64,000 nucleotides of DNA from Hyalella azteca (taxonomy: Eukaryota > Arthropoda > Malacostraca > Amphipoda > Hyalellidae). The notes below the pieces were generated by a model. It made no database searches. It was not told where the DNA came from and saw nothing but the letters and a program-made list of their open reading frames with translations. Shown here piece by piece: positions 52,601 to 64,000 of the stretch. Position 1 is the stretch's first letter. Every line of letters begins with the position of its first letter. The DNA is taken from NCBI RefSeq assembly GCF_000764305.2, contig NW_025937347.1, forward strand, positions 310,001-374,000, read 5' to 3'. A program made the translations under genes and the position numbers.

Positions 52601-55409
52601 AATATAATTTATCTGGTATATATAATTAATCTCATCACAAATAAGAAAGGCAAAATTTTATTTCTAGTTCCGCAATCAATCATTTCAATTTTCTTGACTA
52701 TCACGGTATTTGAAGTTAAATAAACTGAAAAAGGTTAGAAAGAAAATAAAAAGACTTACACTAAGCCTATTGAAAATAATTGCTGAAATAAAAATTAAAT
52801 GAAAAAATGATCTGCGTGAAATGTAGACTCCAGCCGAAAGGTGTCGTTAGCTGCACGTATCGATTCGGTAAGGCCGCTCGGACTGCAATTTTCCGGAGCA
52901 CTAAACCGTTCAACAGGCCACAAGAATTTGAATGGCATTCCTATAAGTAGAACAAGACACTGAAAACTTCTAACATTCTAGACTTGGTCACAAGGGACCA
53001 ATTTAACTTACTGCCCTGGATGCGCTCCATGCGCGATTCATAAATTGTGAGATTCCTTGAGAGAAATCGAGTCAAATTGTTATGAAATAGAAATTCATTT
53101 TCGCCTATTACTTGAGCAGCAGTTGCATCATTAGCCAGAGAAAAATATTATGTTTTTAAATTCCCCCTGAAATGTGGATGAACGGGATGTAAATCAAATG
53201 ACAAATATTTCATAAACAAAGATGAAGTAATTTTTACTCAAAATCTAAATTTGATGCGGCGGGGTAACTACCCCAGTCTCTATTACCCCCAAAATAATTT
53301 TTATATATTTTGAATACTATTACTAAACTATGTAGACACAACTGAAATAATAAATCTTTAATCAATCAGACTAATTTTTTCACTTAATGATTTAAGTATA
53401 AATGTTTATCATTCATTTATTGAGGAACCTGACTAATAATTATCGTTACTCTTTGGTGAACTCATGCCTCATTGCCCCAACAACGTTGAAATGCAATAAC
53501 CTCCTGCCATGCAGTAAGACAGCAGCACGACTCGTTGCATTCGAAAAGTTAATTTTCATTAATAGCGCTCCTTTGATTCAAGAGAGTAAATTTGAAATCT
53601 TCGCTTGAATTTATCTGATCGTATTATTTACGGGGGGTACGCATTGGAAACCATAAGTCGTTACATCTTTATTTCCTGCTACAGTCAGCCATCAGTCCAG
53701 TCTGCGCATTCGCTAATCAGGAGTAGGTTCAATTATATCAAAAATTTTCTACTGTTATTGGTCAATTAAAAACTATACGGATAACCAATGGACAGTTGAG
53801 AAACTGTGGCAATTGAGCATAACAGCGATTGGTCACAGATACAATCTTTTATTGTCTGATTTTGACCACAGATGTCCACAATCAGGCAGATAATGGATAT
53901 TTATTTCCAGATAGAATCGTGCCATAAGTAAAATTGAAGGTAAACCCACGAGAAGCTAGCGTGACACTGAGAAGAGAAGCCCGTGAGGTGGCGTGACGAG
54001 TCTGCTAGAGCTCAAAGAACATAAGTTCGGTCACTTAGTCTGGACACGCTACGGTTGCTTCCCTTCAGAAGCATCACTCACTTCACTTGAACATGCATCG
54101 TATTGCCGAGCATTACTGCAGTATTCCCGAGTAGAACTATGAGATATTTCCTTTTAGTTTAAAATCTGAGAATTGAAAGTCTAGCGCTTGGATAACACTT
54201 ATTCGAAAGACGTCAGAAATTGTCAACAGCCCCTTGTTTTTTCCTTCATAGTCCAATGACTTTAACTTCTCTGCATGACAATGTTTACAACAAATTATGA
54301 GCGAGTTAAAAATGCCTCACTTAAGAAAGACTACGACCATAAAACTCATTGCTATTATTTACCCCCTAATTTCCCTAATGAACTTAAAGTAACATCTGAA
54401 CGCTCAAAATATGAAGTGCATGAAATTTCAAGCAATAATGTTCAACAATTCTACATTACACACAGAGATGTATTCATATCACATTGTGCAATCAATTTGG
54501 GGAAAAAAATGGTTTGTATAATACAGGGTCGACTGATGTTGGAACTATTTCCAATGGGATACAGTCAATTAACATGAATTCGTTTTCATGAACTTGCAAT
54601 AATTGAAAGCTATTTTGTTTTTCTTCTATTTCTCTGTCATGCAAGTATCCTTAACTTTGCGTATCTCAGCAAAATTAAAAATTTTCGCGAATTGATCAGA
54701 CTTAGCATGCACTGCAATCAAATACTAAACAATATGAAACTAGGATAAACAATGTTGTTGAACCTGCCTCCAATTTATTTTCAATAACATGTAATTGTCG
54801 AAAAATATCGGCATCAAAATAATCTACGTTAATATTGTATGCATCTATGACTATTTACTATCTTCTCATGATTAAAATTAAAAATATTTTATTCATGAGT
54901 CACAAGGACCTCAATAGTCATAAATTAAGATACTCATCGTTGACGCATCAACATTTTACTCATTGCTCTAAACGTGTATGTATATAGGTACCTAAGAATA
55001 CATGTTTGTAAATCACTAACACGCATTAATAACCACCATTCAAGCATTAATAACCAGGAGCATCGATTCCAGATCACATCAGAATATTAGGCCTTTGATA
55101 TTTATCGAATGCAATTGCCATAAACGGATCTCAATTGGCTCGTTTGCTGAAGAAAAAATACTTACTGTGAATGCAATGTCGAGGAGGGCATTAACATTAT
55201 CCTTTAAAATTATTATCTAATGTGTGCGTGCCCAGTTATCACCCTCACTTCTCCCAGAAGACCTTGTGAACCAAGCATGTATTTTGTTTTCTTATCCACA
55301 CAAAAGCTTACTGAATACTCAGACAATGCAGTGGCAAGGCTTGCAATTAGTGCCAGTCTTTCTATGAACAAAAGCCTCGGCAATGACGGATTCCCAGTTG
55401 CTGCACGCG

Positions 55410-55570
55410 ATAATAAGTTCCTCTTGTCAACCAACAGTAAGATAATAAGTTCCTCTTGTCAACCAACAGTAAGATAATAAGTTCCTCTTGTCAACCAACA
55501 GTAAGATAATAAGTTCCTCTTGTCGACCAACAGTAAGATAATAAGTTCCTCTTGTCAACATACAGTAAGA
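55410..55570. repeat. 32-bp minisatellite, five copies
   Basis: Units contain GATAATAAGTTCCTCTTGTC and AACCAACAGTAA. They are highly similar, so the array is young. Confidence 0.93.
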
Positions 55571-57108
55571 TTCACAAACTACGTAGAGAGTTAATTTCCA
55601 GTCCACTATTACTGGAATCATCACTGGAGCAAAATTAGCTAACAGTGGAGACACTTTGACTGGTGGATTCAAGGTTCAGTCAAAGTTTACTCGATATAAT
55701 TAAACCTTGCTCTGAACATTATCAAATTATACAGCAGGAATCACTGTTAGAGCGGCTTGTTATCGCACCAAAATGTAAGAGTTTCTAATCGTTTCATCTG
55801 ATGTTAGATTAAATTCCTTTGACAACAGATAAGGAAAGCAGAAGCACAAGTCACTTTGTTGCATTGCCGCAGCAAAGCGAATTTTAGAATAACGGAGAAT
55901 TCTAACGAATTTAGAATTAAGTTGTTTTCAACTGATTAAGCGTGCATACAGCTTAGCACGCCTTCATGCTATAGTTTTTATAACAGCAAAATTTGTACAT
56001 TTGTAAAAAATTTGTATTTGTGCCTTCAAATGTTAAAAACCCAAAGACATGATTTTCACCAAACGCGTTTTTTTCATTTGTTTTTATATATACATATATT
56101 TTTGTTCTGCTTGAAATGTTAACTTTTCAATACAATATCATCAACTACAAAACTCGCCAAAAATGTGAGTACGTTGTTTTGAAATTCGCATTCAGCAGCC
56201 ATGTCTTGAAGCTCGCAGCAATGAATGCACAGAAGCAAGAGAGTCGAATGCCAAATTCAAGTAGAATGTATACGTCTAAAATAATGGAAGAAATGTCGTC
56301 AACAATCCATTGGGAATCGCATAATTCACAGACGTCAGTCCCTATCGCCGCACCGTTCCTTAGGGATTTGGCCTGAGAATAAACCTAAGGCTTGACTTGA
56401 AATTCGAAGAAAGACTCCTTTAAAGAGAATCGTTTGCAGGAAATTCACTGAATTTTTAAGGCAGTAAATTTAGTAGCGAGTGAGACATGTGGCAGAGGAG
56501 CGCAGCACATAACACAAGTCGTTAACATTTCGCATCAAGTAGCACGAGTAAAACAATAAAAAGGGTTTAAAAATCCAAAAGAGTTTGATCGATTCTAACC
56601 CTGTTTCTTTCAATAACGTGAAATTATTACACTCTCATTTACCTGAAAGTTAAAAAACCGTACGGTATAATATGTGCTGCTATCTACTGTGTCTTTTTGT
56701 ACCTGGTTATACTTAGTTAAATCTGCAAATTTTCTAATAAAATCGGGTTTAATATTGGAGGCCTCTACAGATAATATGGAAAATTTTATAGTGTTGTTGT
56801 TTCCATTTGACTTTTTGTTCAAAATATGATGCATTAACTTCAAGTTCTCCGCTTACGAATATTAATTTCCTCCAATGTCTCACTTCACTGCATTTGATAC
56901 TTTACGATCTGAAGGATCATTTGGATTAAGGCCCTACAATTACAATGTTTAATTCACCTTATCAATTTCCAGAATTTTTTGCATTTCTTTAAAAAAATTA
57001 CTTCTCAATGTTATTCTCCCTCAATCCCGACGTACATAACGAAGATCTTTTTAATTATATAATAATATATTTATATATATTATTAATATATTTCTGCAAA
57101 TCACTGAC

Positions 57109-57291
57109 CTTAACTTCACCGTACATGACGATGGGCTGCTGGGTCTCGGTCTGCTGGTCTTCATCGTCACTTTGACTCGTCCAGACCTTGACGGTGACGT
57201 CATTAGAAGTGCTGGGCTGCGCGGTGACTTGAATGTGCAGACCCTGGTGAGAGTCTGCACGGTTCTCCACTTTGTAGCGCCATACGCCCTT
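57109..57291 (-). CDS. CLCA: CLCA exon c: beta-sandwich after VWA
   Basis: 183 bp, 61 codons, phase 0 at both ends. The acceptor is ACCAG; the donor reads GTCAGT, a slightly weak but acceptable site. The translation runs KGVWRYKVENRADSHQGLHI, then QVTAQP, VTVKVWTSQSDDEDQQ and ends PIVMYGEVK. The pattern GxWxYxV, QVTAxP, VTVxVW, PxVxYxEV is the segment that follows the VWA region in CLCA proteins. It joins in frame to the exon at 44151 (EVK then VGGISVLNA) across a 12.8-kb intron, the longest in the window. Confidence 0.88.
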
Positions 57292-59781
57292 CTGGTTGTA
57301 CAGGAATAATAAGACGCGTTAGACGTATTCTGTACCGGGGAAATTGAAGCGCTGTTTAGCAAAGAATTAAGTTTTGTGTACGAACTTTCTTACATGAGAT
57401 TTGATTATATACTATACCCAGAGTTAATAAATCAGTGTTTGTATAGTTCTTTGGAATTTTTTTGGATGATTTTTCAAAATTCTTTTAAATAAGTAAGCAG
57501 CAATGTAAGGTACTTAAATTATGCCGAATAAGCTGTGGTTCATGGTTCATGATTAGCGATTTATATCATAGAGGGAACACCAGTGAAAAATATTAATTAT
57601 TTGATACTTTTATGTTATCCCACAGAATGATTACTCAACTTTCATTACAAACAGTATTAACAGATTGTCAATTATACAACATTGTCTTGAATTATATTAA
57701 ACCAAATACAATTGCCGGGTACCAAAAAAAGCAAAGTATTCTATAAAATACTGAATCTTTTTTAAATTTTACGACAACATTGCTGAGCAGTACCGGTATA
57801 TGCAGATCAATAATTACAGCTGAAGGTACCGTCAGTTGCATGTAACCTTGAGACAGCGCAGCTATCGACGCTTCTTGGAATTCTTGCCTCATAATGTATA
57901 AGCCATTCCTCGACTGTCGTTCATTATGTCGACTGTAAAGTCATGATCACATTTCCTAGAAATGGTGCATGAATTTCTTCAGTAGAGTCTATCACTGAAT
58001 GGGTCTGTGTCCCATCTGAAAGAATCAGTCGTTGAAACTTTACATAAACTTGAAAAAAATTGTGTTTGCCTACGTCGTGAATGAGCATGTTGTTCGTAAG
58101 AATTTTTTATTCTCGCATCCTAAAAAAAACAGCTGATGAGAACTTTAGGATAAGCTATCGCCGTAAAAAAATCATATTCTGGCATTAAACTGCTAGTAAA
58201 ATATGCTGTCTCAATACTAAGAATCATTGATAATAAATAGCTGTAAATTGCCGAGCTTAGCCCTGAACTTGGCCATAAGATGGATGAGCTAGGGTGCGGA
58301 GGATTAGACACAGCGCTATCATTTCAGCCAGACGCATTCCTTCATTAAGGATTGGACTCCATGACTTGCAATTGCTTCACTAAATCTTAATACAGACTTA
58401 TGACCGCAGTTTTGTGAGAGTAAATACTGAAATGTTGCTACGGGGCTTCACTGCACAGGATTTAGAGGCCTTCTCATCACCAAGAAGTCTAAAACGGGAG
58501 AATGTAAGTCTGGGCATGAATCAGGAAATCCGTAATGAAAGCACAATTATTATTGATTCATAAATCTATAATGTGAATTTTAGTTTACTAGTTGATTGTA
58601 CTTGTGTTCTGGAGTAGTGAACCTACGAGGAGTTAGACTATAAAATTACTTCTCTTGTAGAGAAATAATAATTTTTTTATCTATTTTTCTTTGCTTTTAT
58701 ATTCTTAATTGATCGTACCCACTATGTAAATTCTGTTTCTGATAGATATCCTAATGTTGAACAACATATTTAATACTTCCTGCGAATGCACGAAGTTCAT
58801 ATTCTATATTTCTTGCCATATTTGTTCATTTATTCAAGATGAAGGCTAATCCATATACGAGTAAACTATATTACTTCGTTCTCTTCAACATTTAATGAGG
58901 ATCCATATCCTCCTTTGTTCCTCGAAAACTGAAATTTATGAAGTGATGTTTCGCCTCGTCAATGGCAATCGACCTGGGCACCGCGATGCTAATTGCATGT
59001 TCGTCCAGCCATCAATCACGAGTCCTCACAATCGCCTCCAGAATTTAACGATATGCGCTTCTGAATATCGTTCAATATTGATGAATTTATTGGTACTCAT
59101 TTTGCCTTGCTTTTGTTAACTGGCGTGTATACAGTCGCGTCAAGGCTTCTATATCAAGATTATCACCGCGCTTTGGAATTTAGTGTTTTATTAGCACTCG
59201 ATCCTACAAGCCTTTTTATCGCTCTTTAAGCTCATTTCAATTTCAGAAATTGGAAATAATTGGGTAATAATTGTTACCGAATAATAAACAGCAATTTTTA
59301 CACTTTTTAAATTGACTGGAAGCTTTGCAAACGTGCATATACATATTGATGAAAACAAAATGAAATTATTGCGTTCCTACCTGCATCAGCATCATTTAAA
59401 TGAAATCGAAAATAAGGCTTCGTTCACGTGAAATTTTATCATTTTCAAAATAAATTGGTAGAAATGTCGAAAAGTTCTCGAAATTCTTCAATTAATAAAG
59501 GCAATGTTGCAAGTAAGACTTAAAATATGAGCTACTACTTGGTTGCGCGATATCAGACACAAGACAAGACATTACATTTGTTGTCAAGGGAACTGTAGTC
59601 TAATTTCTTTTCTCCTTTGAGGTTCTTCTGTCTTTGGATTAAAGGCTCTGCCAAATGAATGAAACCTCACGAACTCATGCTTTAAACAATTTCCTCGCAA
59701 TTTCTGTGTTTAAGCTAAATAAAATGAAACCAAGTGCTGTCCTAGATGCAAATAAATGATGCATTGCATCCATTAACTTAC
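57292..59781 (-). other. CLCA intron between exons b and c
   Basis: 2490 bp, GTAAGT donor and AG acceptor, phase 0. AT-rich sequence with no repeat or coding feature that I could recognise. Confidence 0.85.
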
Positions 59782-60459
59782 CTCGGCATTGTGGAGGTTG
59801 ACGAATATCATATTGACGTCGCCGTCCTCTTCTTGCATGTTGACGGACGCGAACGTGGTGCCAGAAGGGGCAGTGAGGTGGATGGCATTTCCTACATGGT
59901 TCAGGTCATAGTAATATACGGCAAAGCGGGCATGTGCTGCCAAAGATGTATCAAGTGAGAACGTTCCGGTGCTATGAGGTGTAACTCCTCCAGGATACGA
60001 AGCCGAGTGAACCAAGATAGGAGTTTCAGCTCCACCAGCGCGCACTGCAGATCTGAGAGCCTCCATGAGAGACACGAGCATGTTAACCTTTGAGTCAGTG
60101 CCGACACCTTCGTCCATAACAGTGAAAACGGAGCCTCCAGACTCACGTGCGATAGATACCAGTGAATGTGGAGGAATGGGTAAGCCTGGCCGTTCTTGAA
60201 GAGGATACAAGACCAATACGAGGCGCAGTCCTTCATCCGAAGCGACGCGTCGGACTTCCTCCGCTTGGGCGGCTCTGCTTTGATCGCCAGCAGTCAAAAG
60301 GATGATGGTCGCGCCTCTGGAGCTCTCGCCTCCAGTACGCAGCAGCTCGGCCGCGGCACGCAAGGCGCATGCGATACACGCTTGGCTGGCGCGGACGGAC
60401 GAAGGGTTCCTTGGTAACGACGAACCAACGCGCTCTCTCAGGTCCGATACGCTCTCCAG
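59782..60459 (-). CDS. CLCA: CLCA exon b: rest of VWA domain and start of beta-sandwich
   Basis: 678 bp, 226 codons, phase 0 at both ends, with acceptor TTGCAG and donor GTAAGT. It begins LESVSDLRERVGSSLP and contains ACIACALRAAAELL, then the VWA core strands TIILLTAGDQ and LRLVLVLYPL, and ESGGSVFTVMDEG followed by a helix (VNMLVSLMEALRSAVRAGG). After that comes a beta-rich part with TPILVHSAS, FSLDTSLAAHARFAVYYYDL and ends DVNMIFVNLHNAE. The order matches CLCA proteins. At the position where many VWA domains have the second MIDAS threonine (a GGTSI-like motif in vertebrate CLCAs) this exon reads VRASQACIAC, so metal binding may be altered. The longest continuous coding block of the VWA region. 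Confidence 0.93.
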
Positions 60460-62791
60460 CTGCAAGCGATATGAACGACATAAACAAATTAGCTTTTCAC
60501 TCGCATTGAATTTTACTTAATTATTCACCCCCATTGTGGCGTTTTGTCGGTCTCGAAACTCGAAGCAGGAGTCATTAACAACCAAACGCTATATTTTTAA
60601 ATGGTTGGAATTGTATTCAAATCAAGATTTCCGATTTCAGGAAAATTAGTGTAAGTAGATTTTATTTTCTGCAATGTGAAATTTAGCTCATAAATCTGCG
60701 TCCTTGATCCACGTACATTGTTAAATGCACAGGCAATGTTGTAAAAACAAAAATGTTGAATGAACGTGGAGAAACGAACGTTCTTTCATTTGACATTTGC
60801 ATGTAAATTACATAGAATTCAGCTATAAAAAAGGACGAATACATAACAAAAACAAATCATTTTAATTGTATTGTTAGCATACAAATATATATTAAATATT
60901 CAAAAGCACGAAATTTTGGAGCAAAGGTTTGGATGATTCAATCGAGATTGTCTCCCGCGCTAATCATGACAGTTGGGCAGCTTCGATAAATTTTTGAGAG
61001 TATCTCACGCGAGTTTAATGCAAGTTAACCGTTAATAAAACGCTTGAGTAAATATTCCTCCAATATACCAATAGTGACGCATTGCAAGCAAAATTTTGGC
61101 TGGAAATAAAAAAAACTGTGTTTATCCTAGCAAGCAACACATTCAATAGTTTATATAGACTTGTGAATTACAAAGCAATCTCTACGCAGCGGTGAACAAC
61201 TGAACGTAGTGGCCGTTAAGCCATGTCAATCATAATGCATCCTTGCCCTGTATCTCATGACTGAAAAAGCAATGTTTTCATTGGAATATTTGAAATGTTT
61301 ACGAGAGGTTCTTGTCAAATATCTAATGAGTGAAAAATGAATATACTCATCGGAATTCTTGAATCGAAAGAGCTTGACAAATTTATGATTTCATGGAATT
61401 AGCAGCCAAGGCTAATGTAACTGTGGATTACCATGGAATTAATAATTTCTCGGCTATTTTTAGCTCAAGTGATAGTTTTCGTTTTCAAAGGAAACTCCGC
61501 GGTCATTTCTAACAAATTCTTGTTCGAAAATAAAGAATTGTTGCGAGAATAAAATAAAAATGTACACTTGTTTGCTAAAATTTCCAGCGCAGTCTAAAAG
61601 ATAACGCAATTTCTCCACACACGCTGTAAATACAGAATTTTCAGTTTCCACTTTACGAATAAATATTTCCACTCACGAAGACTTTATTTAGAACTTATGA
61701 TGTGAAATGAGCAGAATTATATATTTTTTTTAAGTATGGGAAACGCTGTATTTCGAGCTAAAGTGTAGTCTGATAGCTGTACAAAGATACACTCTTTTAA
61801 TGTCCATATACGAACAAATTCAAATACGAAATTCCCTAACATTTTTATTTTTAGAAAATGTAAATAGAAATACTTATAGTTAATATAGGTAACTTTTTTC
61901 CGTTTAGTACAATTATTCGACAATAAATGGAGTTAGGGGGCAAAGCCAAAGGTCAAAGCAGCACTTATCTCGCGTCGACGGCCGCTTCTGTTGTCAATGC
62001 AATCATGGTCAATTTAGCGCTGTTTTCCGATATCTGCGATCAATGAGCGCTAGGAATTTCCTAACGACGTTAAAATAACGCCTTTCAACCTCCCAGTTTA
62101 TCGGTCAAAGGACTGGACGAGACAACCGCTTACAAGCAAATGCTGAAGTAACTTTCTACATCGATCTCTTCACCACAGTAGTCGGATCTTCGTTTTCGCA
62201 ACATATAAATGATTTATGTTGTGAAACAAATTGATTACTCCTTCGTCAGAACCGCATAAAAACTTTAGATTCAGGAAATTTTGAATCACCATTAACCAAT
62301 TTACAAATTGTTCATGTTGTTCTTATTATGAATGTTTATCAATTTATCATCTGGAGACTTAGAGATGAGTAATTCAAAATTTCCAATTCAAAATCTTATT
62401 AATAAGAAACGAAATGGGATATCCTACATGACTTCCAAAATTTCCACTTGAATGATGATGGAACCTCGGTGGACGATTTACTCGAGCAGAGGAAGATTGG
62501 TATTAAATTTTATATTTTATAAATTAAAAAGATTGATGAAAAAAATATTTCACAAATCCGAGGCATACTTTAACCAGCCGGTGCACTTGTCCTGAATTTA
62601 GAAGCCATTTTAAAAATTTCTTTAAAAATGATAGACGTGTTATAGGTGGCTCTGCTCTTGTCGATAACCTGCTGAGCCTGATTCAGCCATGTTTTCCTCC
62701 AGGGACCGAGAACTAGAAGAGAGTCGATCAGTATGCGCTTTGGCTCCGTGGCTCGCTTGGTCTAATTTGTTATGGTCAGGACAAAGCTTGA

Positions 62792-63520
62792 GTCTGCTGC
62801 AGGACTGTACCACCTAGAGAATTTAAGACTAGAAACTACTGTACTTTGAAGCTGCAGTACTGTACCACACAGAGAATTTAAGACTAGACACTACTGTACT
62901 TTGAAGCTGCAGGACTGTACCACACATCGAATTTAAGACTAGAAACTACTGTACTTAGAAGCTGCAGGACTGTACCACACAGAGAATTTAAGACTGGAAA
63001 CAGTGGTACTCTGCTGCAACAATACTGTACCACTAATACAACTCAAGACTGAATATAAGTATACATTGCTGCTGCAATACTGTACCACTAATACAACTCA
63101 TGACTGAATATTAGGATACTCTGCTGCTGCAATACTGTACCACTAATACAACTTAAGACTGAATATAAGTATACATTGCTGCTGCAATACTGTACCACTA
63201 ATACAACTCAAGACTGAATACAAGTATACTCTGCTGCTGCAATACTATACCACTAATACAACTTAAGACTGAATACAAGTATACTCTGCTGCTGCAATAC
63301 TATACCACTAATACAACTCAAGACTGAATACAAGTATACTCTGCTGCTGCAATACTGTACCACTAATACAACTCAAGCCTTAATATAAGGCTACTTTACT
63401 GCTGTAATACTGTACCACAAAAACAACTCAGGAATGAATATACGGACACTTTGCTGCTGCAATACTGTACCACAAGACTGAATATAAGGATACTTTGCTG
63501 CTGCAATACTGTTACAAAAA
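62792..63520. repeat. 55-bp satellite array, about 13 copies
   Basis: CTGTACCAC (or CTATACCAC) recurs every 55 bp at 62805, 62860, 62915, 62970, 63025, 63080 and on to 63465. The first four units (GAATTTAAGACTAGAAACTA type) differ from the rest (AATACAACTCAAGACTGAAT type), giving two subfamilies in phase with each other. Confidence 0.95.
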
Positions 63521-63632
63521 CAATACTGTACCACAAAAACAATACTGTACCACATAAACAATACTGTACCACAAAAACAATAATGTACCACAAAAACAAT
63601 ACTGTACCACATAAACAGTACTGTACCACCAG
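63520..63632. repeat. 19-20-bp sub-repeat array
   Basis: CTGTACCACAAAAACAATA-type units at 63525, 63545, 63564, 63583, 63602 and 63621. They are shortened derivatives of the 55-bp unit and end about 30 bp from the donor of exon a. Confidence 0.92.
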
Positions 63633-63664
63633 ACTGAATCTTAAGATACGTTACAAGTACTCAC

Positions 63665-63787
63665 CGTGGAGAGCGGTGACACCTCCTTGCTACGCTCGTT
63701 GAAGACTATAACGCCGGCGCGCGCGTTGTCTGGCAAGTCGTAGACGATGGCGCGGCGTACGGACTTGCGTACGAAGTCCCAGCGTCG
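63665..63787 (-). CDS. CLCA: CLCA exon a: middle of VWA domain
   Basis: 123 bp, 41 codons, phase 0 at both ends. The minus strand shows an acceptor ending CGCAG and a donor starting GTGAGTA. The translation begins RRWDFVRKSVRRAIVYDLPD and continues with AGVIVFNERSKEVSPLST. This is the CLCA VWA stretch just after the MIDAS DxSxS loop: an amphipathic helix, then the hydrophobic strand ending in VFNE. The exon is GC-rich against AT-rich introns. It joins in frame to the exon at 59782-60459, giving PLST then LESVSDL. A tandem array ends within about 40 bp of its donor. The preceding exons, including the MIDAS motif, are outside the window. Confidence 0.9.
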
Positions 63788-64000
63788 CTGCGAATGCACA
63801 TCAATAATTACAAGCTACGAACATCTAGTGGTATAATGATTAAATATTACTAAAAAATACACTACTAGTATGGCAATGGCTGGGGACATATTGTTTGATT
63901 TATTTTATTACATAAGGGTTGTCAATTTTTCCGTGAAGAAACCATCCAGAAATCTAGTGTAATGATAACTGAAGATATGTTTGTAAACAAGTGCTAGATC

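Larger units (their letters stand above)
44272..57108 (-). other. CLCA intron between exons c and d
   Basis: 12.8 kb, the longest intron, phase 0. It contains a GTCY element, a 33-bp array, a foldback element, one MITE copy, a pair of 72-bp direct repeats, a 32-bp array and, beside the acceptor, a 13-bp array. The rest is AT-rich with no supported exon. Confidence 0.8.
60460..63664 (-). other. CLCA intron between exons a and b
   Basis: 3205 bp, GT-AG on the minus strand, phase 0. Its first 0.9 kb (on the minus strand) is mostly the 55-bp/19-bp tandem array; the rest is AT-rich with no coding signal. Confidence 0.85.
28749..63787 (-). other. CLCA: CLCA-family gene (partial, six visible coding exons)
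   Basis: Gene-level entry for the exons listed separately. The spliced minus-strand exons give about 965 residues: VWA domain, beta-rich region with the family signature DGIYSRY, a Ser-rich insert, one hydrophobic span and a roughly 310-residue tail. CLCA proteins are secreted or type I membrane proteins with an N-terminal metalloprotease-like domain and a VWA domain. In vertebrates they modulate calcium-activated chloride currents rather than forming the channel; the arthropod role is little known. The start codon, signal peptide, HExxH region and VWA MIDAS DxSxS motif are not in the window and should lie to the right. Splice phases are consistent at four junctions and inconsistent at the fifth (32703 to 29815), so the model is incomplete there. 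Family assignment is confident; chloride-channel function is inference. Confidence 0.9.

Noticed and set aside
54275..54577. 100-codon plus-strand frame of fairly protein-like composition
   Set aside because: No recognised motif, no splice or repeat context, and located in a CLCA intron; best treated as chance.
55427..55672. Minus-strand frame with repeated LLVDKRNLLS-type units
   Set aside because: Produced by the 32-bp minisatellite.
63391..63702. Frames spelling repeated FLWYSIV or VQYCLCGT
   Set aside because: Produced by the 19-20-bp and 55-bp tandem arrays.

Overview
This is eukaryotic, animal-type DNA. It is AT-rich, gene-poor and full of minisatellites and short dispersed repeats. 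It carries one recognisable gene, split by spliceosomal introns of 2.5 to 13 kb. The gene family, the intron style and a dispersed element built around a (GTCY)n microsatellite fit an arthropod, probably an insect; I cannot name the species. An intact Nextera mate-pair junction adapter inside an intron shows that this is an Illumina draft assembly, locally misjoined at that point.

The gene is a CLCA-family protein (calcium-activated chloride channel regulator), read on the minus strand from about 63.8 kb down to 28.7 kb. Six coding exons are visible: 63665-63787, 59782-60459, 57109-57291, 44151-44271, 32703-33436 and 28749-29815. They encode most of the VWA domain, the beta-sandwich/GIYSRY region, a serine-rich insert, one membrane span and a long disordered C-terminal tail. 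The N-terminal metalloprotease-like half lies beyond the right edge. Splice phases agree at the first four junctions but not at the last. The expected fibronectin-III-like segment is also missing there, and the adapter sits in that same intron, so at least one exon has probably been lost to misassembly.

Layout: 1-28.1 kb is intergenic, with no supportable gene but many repeats (GTCY elements, a 39-bp, a 45-bp and a 27-bp array, a small MITE). The 3' UTR candidate is 28.1-28.7 kb. The CLCA gene fills 28.7-63.8 kb and its introns hold more GTCY elements, a second copy of the MITE, a foldback element and several tandem arrays. Three arrays abut exons directly. The most unusual local structure is around the exon at 32703-33436. 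On its 3' side a 70-bp minisatellite repeats the splice donor about five times, and on its 5' side a 116-bp-offset duplication copies the splice acceptor together with the first coding bases.

I found no tRNA or rRNA gene, CRISPR array, intact transposase or reverse transcriptase gene, or operon-like cluster.
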